A stretch of DNA of 64,000 nucleotides, from contig NC_021191.1 in the NCBI RefSeq assembly GCF_000389965.1, positions 8,247,501 to 8,311,500 of the forward strand, read 5' to 3'. Of this stretch, positions 7,761 through 16,224 are shown piece by piece. Position numbers and translations under genes: made by a program. Below the pieces are notes generated by a model, which had not been told where the DNA came from, did not search any database, and was given only the letters and a program-made list of their open reading frames with translations. The first letter of the stretch is position 1. Every line of letters starts with the position of its first letter. The stretch comes from Actinoplanes sp. N902-109 (GTDB taxonomy: Bacteria; Actinomycetota; Actinomycetes; Mycobacteriales; Micromonosporaceae).

Positions 7761-9076
7761 AGCGCGCTGCGTTCCACGCTCGTGAGGGCGGCCAGCTGCC
7801 CCTCGACCCGGTCGGCGTCGCCGAGCACCACGGTGACCGCCCGAGCCGGCGCCAGATAGCGCGAGGCCGCCTCGGCCACCTGCTCGCGGGTCGCCGCCGA
7901 CAGCGCCGCCGAGTGCTCGGTCAGGTAGTCCAGCCGCAGCCCGAAGCTGGCGTAGACGCTGGCCAGCCCGGCCAGCCCGGCCTGGGTCGACATGCTCAGC
8001 CGCAGCGTACCGAGGGCGTAGCGGCGGGCCTGCTCCAGCTCGTCCTCGCCCGGCGGCAGGCTCGCGATCCGGCCCAGCTCGTACCTCGTCTCCAGCAGCG
8101 CCGGGCCGGTCACCTCGGTGGCCACCTCGGCCGCCACCACCAGCGCCGAGCCGGCCAGCAGGTGCTCGATCGCGGTGTGCGGGCCGTACGTGTAGCCCTT
8201 GTCCTCGCGGATGTTCTCCACCCAGCGCGACGAGAAGTAGCCGCCGAAGACCAGGTTGGCCAGCTGCAGCGCGGCGTAGTCGGGGTGGGTGCGCGGCACC
8301 GCGGGCAGCGCCATCCGCAGCGACGACTGCACCGAACCGGGCCGGTCGGCCAGCACCAGTGGGCCCGGCGTGATGGCGGGGGCGGGCGGGACGACGGCAT
8401 CCCGGGCCGCGCCACTCCAGTCGCTGAGCGCTTTCTCGGCCGCGTCGATCGCCTTCTCCGGGTTGAGATCACCGACCAGCACGAGCACCGAGCCGTCCGG
8501 GCGGACGCGATCGGCGTGCAGCGCGCGCAGCTGCCCCGGGCGCACGCCCCGGACCTGGTCGGCCTCCGGCGTCTGCACGGCGTACGGGTGCCGCCCGTAC
8601 ACCCGCTTGAGCAGCGCCACCCGGGCCAGGTGCGCGGGCTGGCTCTGGGCCACCTGGATGTTGTCGACCAGCCGGTCGCGTTCGATGCCCACCTCCTCGC
8701 CCGGGAGCGTGGCGTCGGTGAGCACACCGGCCAGGATCTCCAGCATCCGGTCGAGCCCCGAGGCGAGGGCGTTGCCGCTGAGCAGCAGCCAGTCGGGGTC
8801 CAGCCCGGCGGACAGGCCACCGCCGACGGCCTGCAGCTCGGCGGCGATGTCGACGCTGGACATCGTCGAGGTGCCGGTGAACATGGCCTGGGACAGCAGG
8901 GTGGCCCGGGCCAGCGGCGCCTTGCCGAACGGCACCCGCAGCCGCAGCTCGACCAGCGGCACGGCGGGCCGGCGCACGGCGATCACGGTGAGCCCGTTGC
9001 CCAGCGTGCGCTCGGCCTGCTTGGGCAGCTTGATCTTCGAGTCCGGCACGAGGTCCGGCAGGGTGTGGGTGGTCAT
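7757..9076 (-). CDS. M16 peptidase-family subunit lacking the zinc site
   Basis: A 439-residue M16 (pitrilysin/processing peptidase) homologue beginning with TLGNGLTVIAVRRPAVPLVE, the typical first strand. No HxxEH motif follows where the catalytic partner has it; the equivalent stretch is ATLLSQAMFTGTS. The C-terminal half keeps the substrate-cradle motif with R and Y residues (FSSRWVENIREDKGYTYG). M16B peptidases often work as a pair of one active and one inactive subunit; the upstream neighbour supplies the active site. Its ATG overlaps the stop of that partner by four bases. Confidence 0.88.
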   Translation of the reverse strand: MTTHTLPDLVPDSKIKLPKQAERTLGNGLTVIAVRRPAVPLVELRLRVPFGKAPLARATLLSQAMFTGTSTMSSVDIAAELQAVGGGLSAGLDPDWLLLSGNALASGLDRMLEILAGVLTDATLPGEEVGIERDRLVDNIQVAQSQPAHLARVALLKRVYGRHPYAVQTPEADQVRGVRPGQLRALHADRVRPDGSVLVLVGDLNPEKAIDAAEKALSDWSGAARDAVVPPAPAITPGPLVLADRPGSVQSSLRMALPAVPRTHPDYAALQLANLVFGGYFSSRWVENIREDKGYTYGPHTAIEHLLAGSALVVAAEVATEVTGPALLETRYELGRIASLPPGEDELEQARRYALGTLRLSMSTQAGLAGLASVYASFGLRLDYLTEHSAALSAATREQVAEAASRYLAPARAVTVVLGDADRVEGQLAALTSVERSAL

Positions 9077-10380
9077 GCGTTCACTCCGGGGACGACCTCG
9101 ACGGTGGCACGGCGCTCCGGCCGCAGGGCGGCGGCGGCCGCGACGATCTGCTCCTCGGTGACCTCGCCGACCAGCCGCGGCAGCTCGTTGAGCAGCTCGG
9201 GGCGGCCGCGCTGGAGTTCCAGGACGGCCATCGGCAGGGCCCGGCCGAGCACCGCGTCGGTGTCGCGCAGCAGATGGGTGGCCATCCGGGCCTGGGTGCG
9301 GGCGAGCTCGCCGGCTGCCAGCCCCCCGGTGGCCAGGCGGTCGAGCTCCTCGTCGACCACCTGCAGCGCCTTGTCGGCGTCGCCGCCGGGCGGCAGGTGC
9401 GCCTGCAACAGCAATGCTGTGGGGTTGCGGACCTGGTACTCGTCGCCCATGAAGCCGATGTAGCCGCCGATGCTGCTGGCGATGCGGTCGCGCTGCACGA
9501 GCCGCTCGACCAGCCGGGAGGCGTCGCCGTCGGTGAGCACCTCGGCCAGCACGACGTACGGCAGGTAGTCGGTGAAGTGGGCGATCGGGTCGGGCACCCG
9601 CCAGCCGGCCGCGACGGCGGGCAGCGGGGCGAGCTTGTCGACGTAGCTCTCCCGGCGCTCGGCGCTCAGCCCGGGCTCGTCGAAGCTGGGCAGCTCGGGC
9701 TTGGGCCGGGCGGGCACGTCGCCGAAGTGCTGCTCGATCAGCCGGGTGGCGGTGGCCACGTCGAAGTCGCCGGCCACCGCGAGGGTGGCGTTGCCGGACG
9801 CGTAGTACTTGTGGAAGAACTCCGCGGCGTCGTCGACGGTGGCGCTCTCCAGATCGGTGAACGAGCCGTAGCCGTCGTGGGCGTTGGGGAACGTCTCGAA
9901 CATCACCGGTGGCAGCTTGAGCCAGGGGAAGCCGCCGTAGGGCCGGTTGAGGACGTTGACCCGGATCTCCTCCTTGACCACGTCGACCTGGTTGCGCAAA
10001 TTCTCCTCGGTGAGCCGGGGCCCGCGCATGCGGTCGGCCTCCAGGAACAGCGCCCGTTCCAGGGCGCCGGCGGGGAGCACTTCGAAGTAGTCGGTGTAGT
10101 CGAGGTGGGTGGAGCCGTTGAAGCTGCCGCCCGCCCCCTGCACGTACCGGAAATGGGCCAGTTTTTCGAGGTTTTCCGAGCCTTGGAACATCAGGTGCTC
10201 GAAGAGGTGCGCGAAGCCGGTGCGCCCTTCGGGCTCGGAGCGGATGCCGACGTCGTAGACGACCGCCACGCCCACCACCGGGGCGCTGCGGTCCGGGGTG
10301 AGAACCACCCGCAGACCGTTGGCGAGGGTGAACCGCTCGACCGGATATCTCGTCGCGGGGATCTTCACTTTGCGTGCCAC
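9073..10380 (-). CDS. M16 zinc metallopeptidase, catalytic subunit
   Basis: A 435-residue M16B peptidase. The inverted zinc motif HLFEH (in FAHLFEHLMFQGSENL) is near residue 60, and the distal glutamate ligand is in VVKEEIRVNVLNRPYGG about 75 residues later. ASGNATLAVAGDFD starts the second beta-alpha unit. Acts on peptides or small proteins, location not certain: there is no signal peptide. With the next gene it forms a heterodimer-type pair; the 4-base overlap argues for balanced synthesis. ATG 10380 begins MARKVKIPATRYPVERFTL, the normal family start. Confidence 0.9.
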   Translation of the reverse strand: MARKVKIPATRYPVERFTLANGLRVVLTPDRSAPVVGVAVVYDVGIRSEPEGRTGFAHLFEHLMFQGSENLEKLAHFRYVQGAGGSFNGSTHLDYTDYFEVLPAGALERALFLEADRMRGPRLTEENLRNQVDVVKEEIRVNVLNRPYGGFPWLKLPPVMFETFPNAHDGYGSFTDLESATVDDAAEFFHKYYASGNATLAVAGDFDVATATRLIEQHFGDVPARPKPELPSFDEPGLSAERRESYVDKLAPLPAVAAGWRVPDPIAHFTDYLPYVVLAEVLTDGDASRLVERLVQRDRIASSIGGYIGFMGDEYQVRNPTALLLQAHLPPGGDADKALQVVDEELDRLATGGLAAGELARTQARMATHLLRDTDAVLGRALPMAVLELQRGRPELLNELPRLVGEVTEEQIVAAAAALRPERRATVEVVPGVNA

Positions 10381-10560
10381 CCCCCGAATCTATCCCGCTC
10401 CCGACGACGACGGGCCGTCACCACGACGGGTGACGGTATTCCCACGATCCGGTTGGGGATTGACGCCGCAGTCCTACCTCGTCCACTATTCCCATGCATC
10501 AGATAGAGAAAGCAGAGATTCGCTCCGCCATCCGCGCCGGACCGAGAGGACATCACCCCC

Positions 10561-10965
10561 GTGTACGTCTCGGCACGCACCGACTACGCCGTCCGCGCCA
10601 TGCTGGCGATCGCCGCCGACCAGTCACACCTGGTCAAGGCGGCCGCCCTGGCGTCGTCCCAGGACATCCCGCTCAGCTTCCTGCAGGGCATCCTGCTCGA
10701 CCTGCGCCGTGCCGGGCTGCTGCACAGCCATCGCGGGGTGGACGGCGGATACACCCTGGCCCGGCCGGCCGAGGACATCACCGTCGGCGACGTGGTCCGG
10801 GCGGTCGGCGGAGCTCTCACCACCGTTCGCGGTCTGCCCACCACCACGACGACGTACCACGGGGTCGCTACCGGCCTCAAGGACGTCTGGCTGGCGGTGG
10901 AGGAGGCCATCGAGGGCGTCGTGAACCACCGGACGCTCGCCCAGCTCACCGTTTCCGCCGCTTAG
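10561..10965 (+). CDS. Rrf2-family regulator without iron-sulfur cysteines
   Basis: A 134-residue Rrf2 winged-helix protein (YVSARTDYAVRAMLAIAA; SFLQGILLDLRRAGLLHSHR; GVDGGYTLARPAEDITVGDV). The C-terminal half, where IscR and NsrR hold three cysteines, reads TTVRGLPTTTTTYHG and the whole protein has no cysteine, so it cannot bind an Fe-S cluster in the usual way. That places it nearer CymR-type sulfur regulators. The GTG start follows GAGAGGAC. It sits eight bases ahead of an ABC transporter of the sulfonate/nitrate type, which it probably controls in response to sulfur supply (inference). Confidence 0.88.
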   Translation: MYVSARTDYAVRAMLAIAADQSHLVKAAALASSQDIPLSFLQGILLDLRRAGLLHSHRGVDGGYTLARPAEDITVGDVVRAVGGALTTVRGLPTTTTTYHGVATGLKDVWLAVEEAIEGVVNHRTLAQLTVSAA

Positions 10966-10973
10966 GAGTTCCC

Positions 10974-12038
10974 ATGCGCTCCCGCACTCTGCGTGCGCTA
11001 GCCGTTGCCGCCACCGCCCTGCTCTCCGCCACCGTCCTCACCGCCTGCGGTGGCGACGACGACCCGGGAGCGTCGGGCAGCGGGGAGGCCAGCGCCATCC
11101 GCCTCGGCTACTTCCCGAACATCACCCACGCCCCCGCGCTGATCGGCGTGAAGAACGGCCTGTTCCAGCAGGCGCTGGGCAGCACCAAGCTCGAGACCAA
11201 GACGTTCAACGCCGGTCCGGCCGCGATCGAGGCGCTGTTCTCCGGCGCGATCGACGCCACCTACATCGGCCCCAACCCGACCATCAACGGCTGGGCCACG
11301 TCCAAGGGCACCGCGTTGAAGATCATCGCGGGCAGCACCTCGGGCGGCGCCGGCCTGGTGGTCAAGGCGGGCATCAACTCGCCGGCCGACCTCAAGGGCA
11401 AGAAGATCGCCACCCCGCAGCTGGGGAACACCCAGGACGTCGCGCTGCGCGCCTGGCTGAAGCAGAACGGCCTCAACGCCGACCAGCAGGGCGGCGGCGA
11501 CGTCTCGGTGCTGCCGCAGGACAACGCGACGGCCGTGCAGGCGTTCGCCCAGGGCGCGATCGACGGCGCCTGGGTGCCCGAGCCCAACCTGAGCCGGATG
11601 GTCCAGGAGTCCAAGGGCAAGATCCTGGTCAACGAGAAGGACCTGTGGCCGAACGGGCAGTTCGTCACCACTCACCTGATCGTCAAGCAGGACTTCCTGA
11701 AGAAGTACCCGGAGACGGTCAAGAAGCTGCTGCAGGGCCACATCGCCGCGGTGAAGTACATCAAGACCGACACCGCGGCCGCCCAGAAGGCCGCCAACGA
11801 GCAGATCGCCGCGCTGTCCGGCAAGCCGCTCAAGGACGAGATCCTGGCCGCGGCGTTCAAGAACCTCGAGTTCACGAACGACCCGATCGCCTCGTCGCTG
11901 TACGCCAGCGCGCAGCACGCCGAGGACGTCGGCCTGCTCAAGCCGGTCGACCTCAAGGGCATCTACGACCTCGGCCCGCTCAACGAGCTGCTCGCCGGCG
12001 AAGGTCAGCCCGCGGTCAGCGACGCCGCCTCCTCCTGA
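10974..12038 (+). CDS. ssuA: sulfonate/nitrate-type ABC transporter substrate-binding lipoprotein
   Basis: A 354-residue lipoprotein: signal peptide MRSRTLRALAVAATALLSAT then the lipobox LTAC. The mature part starts with IRLGYFPNITHAPALIGV, typical of SsuA/TauA/NrtA periplasmic-type binding proteins for alkanesulfonates, taurine, nitrate or thiamin precursors, and continues FNAGPAAIEALFSGAIDATY. The ATG is preceded by TTAGGAGTTCCC. The ATPase and permease follow in the same operon and an Rrf2 gene precedes it. The gene symbol follows the family; the substrate is likely a sulfonate but not proven. Confidence 0.85.
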   Translation: MRSRTLRALAVAATALLSATVLTACGGDDDPGASGSGEASAIRLGYFPNITHAPALIGVKNGLFQQALGSTKLETKTFNAGPAAIEALFSGAIDATYIGPNPTINGWATSKGTALKIIAGSTSGGAGLVVKAGINSPADLKGKKIATPQLGNTQDVALRAWLKQNGLNADQQGGGDVSVLPQDNATAVQAFAQGAIDGAWVPEPNLSRMVQESKGKILVNEKDLWPNGQFVTTHLIVKQDFLKKYPETVKKLLQGHIAAVKYIKTDTAAAQKAANEQIAALSGKPLKDEILAAAFKNLEFTNDPIASSLYASAQHAEDVGLLKPVDLKGIYDLGPLNELLAGEGQPAVSDAASS

Positions 12039-12065
12039 CCCGCGCCGAGCAAGGGGAGAACCACC

Positions 12066-12809
12066 ATGAGCGTCGTCACCCTCGACAAAGTCTCCAAGCA
12101 GTACGGCGCGGGCAGCAACGCCCTCCTCGCGCTCGACAAGGTGTCCCTGACGGTCGGGAAAGGCGAGTTCGTCTGCCTTCTCGGCGCGTCCGGCTGCGGC
12201 AAGAGCACGCTGCTCTCGCTGGTGGCCGGGCTTGACGGGATCAGTGGCGGCACGCTGGACATCGGCGGCCGGCATGTCGCGCTGATGTTCCAGGAGGCGG
12301 CGCTCTTCCCGTGGCTGTCCGTCGCGGGCAACGTCGAGCTGCCGTTACGGCTGGCCGGCGTCGCCCGCGCCGAGCGCCGCCGGCGGGCCGCGGAGCTGCT
12401 CGAGATCGTGCGGCTCAAGGGCTTCGGGGACAAGCGCCCGCACGAGCTCTCCGGCGGCATGCGGCAGCGGGTCGCGCTGGCCCGCGCGCTCGCCCAGAAC
12501 GCCGACGTGCTGCTGATGGACGAGCCGTTCGGCGCGCTGGACGCGATGACCCGCGACATCCTGCACGACGAGCTGGAACGGATCTGGCGTGAGCAGTCGC
12601 TGACCGTGCTGTTCGTCACGCACAACGTGCGCGAGGCCGTCCGGCTCGGCGACCGGGTGGTCCTGCTCAGCAGCCGCCCGGGCCGGGTCATCGAGGACTT
12701 CGCCGTGACCCACGCGCGGCCCCGCCGCATCGATTCCCCCGAGGTGGCCGGCCAGGCCGCCGAGATCACCGACCGGCTCCGCGCGGAGGTCGCCCGTCAT
12801 GCAAGCTAA
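12066..12809 (+). CDS. ssuB: ABC transporter ATPase (SsuB/TauB type)
   Basis: A 247-residue ATP-binding subunit. Walker A is GASGCGKST near residue 40, the Q-loop is MFQEAALFPWLSV, the signature is LSGGMRQRVALARAL, Walker B is VLLMDEPFGALDA, and the switch histidine is in LFVTHNVREAVRLGDRVV. These forms are characteristic of the SsuB/TauB/NrtD group. It starts 27 bases after the binding-protein gene and its end overlaps the permease start by 11 bases. Together the three genes import a small sulfonated or nitrogenous substrate across the membrane. Confidence 0.9.
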   Translation: MSVVTLDKVSKQYGAGSNALLALDKVSLTVGKGEFVCLLGASGCGKSTLLSLVAGLDGISGGTLDIGGRHVALMFQEAALFPWLSVAGNVELPLRLAGVARAERRRRAAELLEIVRLKGFGDKRPHELSGGMRQRVALARALAQNADVLLMDEPFGALDAMTRDILHDELERIWREQSLTVLFVTHNVREAVRLGDRVVLLSSRPGRVIEDFAVTHARPRRIDSPEVAGQAAEITDRLRAEVARHAS

Positions 12810-13761
12810 GTTCCCCTCGGCCCGCGCCGGGCTGGAAGGTCTGACGCAGACATTCCCGTCGCCGGCCGAGCCGCTCGACCCGCCCGTGCTCGCCGAGGAG
12901 GACCGCACCGACCACAGCGCCGCCGATCGGGTCACCGGTCTCGACGCGCTGGAGCTCGGCGGCCGCAGCGACCGCCCCCCGCTGGGCCTCCGCATCTGGC
13001 GCAGCGCCTGGCCCAAGCTGCTGGCCATCGGCCTGGTCCTGCTCGCGTGGCAGGCGGTGGTCTGGGCGGAGTGGAAGCCGGTCTACGTCCTGCCCGGCCC
13101 GGCGACCGTCTTCACGGACCTGGGCGACCTGATCACCACCGGGGACTTCTGGGGCGGCGTCGGGGTCACGATGGTCCGCGCGGTCACCGGTTTCGCCCTG
13201 GCTGTGCTCATCGGCACGGTGGTGGGGGCCGCGGTCTCCCGGTTCGCCCCGCTGCGCGCGGCCATCGGCTCGCTGATCACCGGCCTGCAGACGATGCCCT
13301 CGATCATGTGGTTCCCGCTGGCCATCCTGCTGTTCCAGCTCAGCGAGAGCGCCATCCTGTTCGTGGTGGTCATCGGTGCGGCGCCGTCGGTCGCCAACGG
13401 CCTGATCAGCGGCATCGACTACGTGCCGCGGACCTGGCTGCGGGTCGGTCAGGTGCTGGGCATGAAGGGCTTCGCGAAGTACCGCCACCTGATCCTGCCG
13501 GCGTCGCTGCCGTCGTACATCTCGGGTCTGAAGCAGGGATGGGCGTTCTCCTGGCGCTCACTGATGGCCGGTGAGCTGCTGGTCATCGTGCCGGGTGCGC
13601 TGTCCATCGGCGTCCGCATGCAGCAGGCCCGCGACCTCAGCGAGGCCAGCCTGGTGATCTGCTTCATCATCGTGGTGCTGGTGATCGGCATCCTGATCGA
13701 CGTGCTGTTCAACGCGGCCGACAACGCCCTGCGCAAGCGCTGGGGGCTGACCGGCAGGTGA
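12799..13761 (+). CDS. ssuC: ABC transporter permease (SsuC type)
   Basis: A 320-residue inner-membrane permease. After an unusually long cytosolic N-terminus of about 70 residues, six hydrophobic segments follow, starting with LLAIGLVLLAWQAVVW. The EAA-loop equivalent that docks the ATPase is DYVPRTWLRVGQVLGMKG with ILPASLPSYISGLKQG after it. Start ATG 12799 overlaps the ATPase gene, so the two are coupled; a shorter start inside the extension cannot be ruled out. Convergent with the next membrane-protein gene, whose stop lies only four bases away. Confidence 0.88.
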   Translation: MQAKFPSARAGLEGLTQTFPSPAEPLDPPVLAEEDRTDHSAADRVTGLDALELGGRSDRPPLGLRIWRSAWPKLLAIGLVLLAWQAVVWAEWKPVYVLPGPATVFTDLGDLITTGDFWGGVGVTMVRAVTGFALAVLIGTVVGAAVSRFAPLRAAIGSLITGLQTMPSIMWFPLAILLFQLSESAILFVVVIGAAPSVANGLISGIDYVPRTWLRVGQVLGMKGFAKYRHLILPASLPSYISGLKQGWAFSWRSLMAGELLVIVPGALSIGVRMQQARDLSEASLVICFIIVVLVIGILIDVLFNAADNALRKRWGLTGR

Positions 13762-13764
13762 GCG

Positions 13765-14631
13765 TCACAGCGGCCGGACCGACTTGAGGGTCTCGTCGAT
13801 GACGTAGTCGAACTGCTTGTGGGTGCCGGGGATCGAGATGTAGAGGACCGCGGCCGTCGTCTTGCCCACGTCGATGACGGCGACCGCGGACCGCTCGTCC
13901 TTGGCGGTCAGCCCCGGGGCGTCGAAGTGCAGCCGGAACTCGTTGAGATAGGCCGGCCGGCCGCCGAGCGTGGTCATCTCGTCCCGCAGCACGTCCATCG
14001 TGTTGGGCTGCGGGTAATACTCGGCGCGCACGTCGGCGGCGACCTGACGGCCCACACAGTCCAGGTTCAGGGTCACGGCGTCGTTGTCCGCCGCCGGCAC
14101 CGCCGCCGACAGGATCGAGGCATGGTACGAGCCGGCCGCGTACTCCTCCGTGACGAAGTGCTGCCCCACCTTGTACGGCACCTCGAGCGTCCCGGCCCGC
14201 CACACCGTGTTCCACGGCTGCCAGGGTGCGCCGTACTTGCGGTAGGAGATGCCCGCCTCGGTGTCGACCGTGCGTTCCCCGGCGTCCGGCGGTAGCTGCC
14301 GCGGTGGGGTGCTCGGGCCCTCGCTCGGGATCGTGGTCGGCGCCGGGCACATCTGGGCCAGCGGCGGCCGGACGTCGGTGGGCGCCTGCGCCTTGTGGCT
14401 GAACGCATCGCCGCCCGAGCCGAGCGCCACCACCAGGATGATCGCGAGCCCGACGGCGAGGATGCCACCCGCGATCCCCGCGAAGATCCTCATCTGCCGC
14501 CGGCGCCGGGCGGGGCCGCCGGGGTCGGACTGCTGCGGCTGCTCCGGCTGGGGCGCCACGGGTGGCAGACCCACCCCGGTCACCATGCCGGAGGACCACG
14601 CGGGGGTGATCGGCGAGCCCTCGGACATCAT
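13765..14631 (-). CDS. membrane-anchored hypothetical protein
   Basis: A protein of about 288 residues with a proline-rich cytosolic N-terminus, an RRRRQ stop-transfer patch, one hydrophobic helix (IFAGIAGGILAVGLAIILVV) and an extracellular domain of about 220 residues. The external part has three cysteines and a proline-rich spacer (PTTIPSEGPSTPPRQLPPD). I do not recognise the domain. The ATG at 14631 is preferred over a GTG at 14646, with weak ribosome-site evidence for both. It follows a 49-residue membrane peptide gene by 44 bases on the same strand, and the two probably form an operon. Function unknown, probably envelope. Confidence 0.7.
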   Translation of the reverse strand: MMSEGSPITPAWSSGMVTGVGLPPVAPQPEQPQQSDPGGPARRRRQMRIFAGIAGGILAVGLAIILVVALGSGGDAFSHKAQAPTDVRPPLAQMCPAPTTIPSEGPSTPPRQLPPDAGERTVDTEAGISYRKYGAPWQPWNTVWRAGTLEVPYKVGQHFVTEEYAAGSYHASILSAAVPAADNDAVTLNLDCVGRQVAADVRAEYYPQPNTMDVLRDEMTTLGGRPAYLNEFRLHFDAPGLTAKDERSAVAVIDVGKTTAAVLYISIPGTHKQFDYVIDETLKSVRPL

Positions 14632-14675
14632 CCCAGTGAACACCACCGGGGCTTGATCCGCGGCACGCCCCCGGG

Positions 14676-14825
14676 TCAGTTGGGCGGGATCGTGGAGACG
14701 ACGGTCGCGGCCGCACCGGCCGGGACGTACCAGGGCACGAACGCCACCGCCAGGACCAGGCCGAGGCCAAGCACGGCGAGCGCGAGCACGATCGCCAGCT
14801 CACGGCGTGCGGACACGGATTTCAT
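14676..14825 (-). CDS. 49-residue single-pass membrane peptide
   Basis: ATG 14825 is preceded by AGGAGGA eight bases upstream, one of the best ribosome sites in the window, which fixes this start against the longer open frame. The peptide is MKSVSARRELAIVLALAVLG continuing as one hydrophobic helix, then FVPWYVPAGAAATVVSTIPP outside. It lies upstream of the membrane-anchored hypothetical gene in the same direction. No known family recognised. Confidence 0.65.
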   Translation of the reverse strand: MKSVSARRELAIVLALAVLGLGLVLAVAFVPWYVPAGAAATVVSTIPPN

Positions 14826-14956
14826 GCGGTCCTCCTGAGGGGTGCCACGCCCGGATTGCCTGTCCTCTGCAGCATGAACCGGGGCACGGCTGGGTGCAGT
14901 CACCTCTAAGACGCATCAGGAGGGCGATCGGTTGCAACGCCTCACAGGAAAGGTTC

Positions 14957-15700
14957 ATGCAGTGCCGGTACCGTAATCAGATGGAAATCGTGTATCCACC
15001 GGTCATCGGCGCCGCCAAGACGATGTTCCGGGTGCTCGACATGCGGATCCAGATCGAGGGTGCGCACCACATCCCGACGACCGGCGGCGCGGTTCTGGCG
15101 AGCAACCACGTCAGCTATCTCGATTTCATCTTCTGCGGGCTGGCCGCCCAGCCGTCGAAGCGCCTGGTCCGGTTCATGGCCAAGAAGTCGGTCTTCGACC
15201 ATCGGGTGAGCGGCCCGCTGATGCGCGGCATGCGGCACATCCCGGTCGACCGCCAGGCCGGCACCGCCGCGTTTCAGGAGGCCGAGACGGCGCTGCGGGC
15301 CGGTGAGGTGGTCGGCGTCTTCCCCGAGGCGACGATCAGCGAGTCGTTCACCGTCAAGGCGCTCAAGTCCGGCGCGGCCCGGCTGGCCCAGGTGGCCCGG
15401 GTGCCGCTGATCCCGATGGCGGTGTGGGGCCCGCACCGGCTGTGGACCAAGGGACACCCGAAAGATCTGACCAAGCGGCACGTGCCGGTGCTGATCCGGG
15501 TCGGTGAGCCGATCGAGGCGCCGACCGAAGCCACCCCTGAAGCCGTCACGCTGACCCTGCGGCAGCGGCTCAGCGCGTTGCTGGGACGGGTGCAGGAGGA
15601 CTATCCGGAACGCCCGTCGGGTCCCGACGAGGCGTGGTGGCTGCCGGCGCACCTGGGCGGCACGGCACCGCACCCCGAGGACGCCCGGCTGCAGGCCTGA
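14957..15700 (+). CDS. 1-acylglycerol-3-phosphate acyltransferase (PlsC family)
   Basis: A 247-residue membrane-associated acyltransferase. Motif I NHVSYLDF (NHxxxxD), motif II around MRHIPVDRQAG, motif III FPEATISESF (FPEGT-like, with Ala for Gly) and motif IV VPLIPMAVWGPHRLW are in order. It transfers an acyl chain to lysophosphatidate or a similar acceptor in phospholipid synthesis. ATG 14957 has AGGAAAGG at good distance; ATG 14981 is an alternative that gives a more typical N-terminus. It stands alone between divergent and convergent neighbours and faces the cspA terminator. Confidence 0.87.
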   Translation: MQCRYRNQMEIVYPPVIGAAKTMFRVLDMRIQIEGAHHIPTTGGAVLASNHVSYLDFIFCGLAAQPSKRLVRFMAKKSVFDHRVSGPLMRGMRHIPVDRQAGTAAFQEAETALRAGEVVGVFPEATISESFTVKALKSGAARLAQVARVPLIPMAVWGPHRLWTKGHPKDLTKRHVPVLIRVGEPIEAPTEATPEAVTLTLRQRLSALLGRVQEDYPERPSGPDEAWWLPAHLGGTAPHPEDARLQA

Positions 15701-15762
15701 GAGCCGTCGCCGAACACCGGATCCTGCTCGCGCCGGTGCGGAAACGTCCGCAGAGAAGCGGA

Positions 15763-15794
15763 CAGCGCCGGCCCCCTCGCGGGGACCGGCGCTG
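15763..15794. terminator. hairpin between plsC-like gene and cspA
   Basis: A perfect 9-bp inverted repeat (CAGCGCCGG with CCGGCGCTG), with a further CCCC/GGGG pairing inside, stands 20 bases past the cspA stop. It likely ends cspA transcription and, on the other strand, the acyltransferase transcript. Confidence 0.7.
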
Positions 15795-15814
15795 CCGTCA
15801 GCTCGTGGCTGTGT

Positions 15815-16018
15815 TCAGAGCGGGCGGATGTTGGCCGCCTGCGGGCCCTTCTGGCCCTGGGTAACCTCGAACTCGACCCGCTGGTTCTCGTCCAGGGACC
15901 GGTAGCCCGAGGTCTGGATTGCGGAGAAGTGGGCGAAGACGTCGGCACCGCCGTCGTCCGGGGTGATGAACCCAAAGCCCTTGTCCGCGTTGAACCACTT
16001 CACGACGCCGGTAACCAT
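15815..16018 (-). CDS. cspA: cold-shock protein
   Basis: A 67-residue CspA-type protein: MVTGVVKWFNADKGFGFITP carries the RNP1 motif (KGFGFI), and VFAHFSAIQ is RNP2. It binds single-stranded RNA and DNA as a chaperone. The start at ATG 16018 gives the standard family length, so the longer open frame to 16198 is untranslated leader. That leader holds two hairpins (16076-16096 and 16147-16179), in line with the structured leaders known for csp genes. Confidence 0.95.
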   Translation of the reverse strand: MVTGVVKWFNADKGFGFITPDDGGADVFAHFSAIQTSGYRSLDENQRVEFEVTQGQKGPQAANIRPL

Positions 16019-16075
16019 GCTCGTCTCCTCGACGGTCGATCGCTCCCGCCCATTATGGACTGAAGCGAAGTAGTA

Positions 16076-16096
16076 AGACCCGATTTTTGCGGGTCT
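16076..16096 (-). other. hairpin in the cspA leader
   Basis: A perfect 7-bp stem AGACCCG/CGGGTCT with a T-rich seven-base loop, 58 bases upstream of cspA. It may form in the leader RNA. Confidence 0.45.
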
Positions 16097-16146
16097 CGTG
16101 TCGCCGTACTGATCGCCCGTACCGGAGAAACCCGGGTTACGACAAA

Positions 16147-16179
16147 GAGCGCCTGGGGCAGACTTCCCCACAGGCGCTC
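16147..16179. other. inverted repeat between cspA and the divergent gene
   Basis: A perfect 9-bp stem (GAGCGCCTG with CAGGCGCTC) with a GGGG/CCCC pairing inside. It lies between two divergently read genes, so it is either part of the cspA leader or a protein-binding site. Confidence 0.45.
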
Positions 16180-16224
16180 CTGAGTACTTGGGAACCAAAC
16201 TGACACAACGCTGGCGAGCCTAGC

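Noticed and set aside
7739..9463. Plus-strand frame of 574 codons across the M16 genes
   Set aside because: Antisense of two clear M16 peptidase genes; composition is that of a mirror frame.
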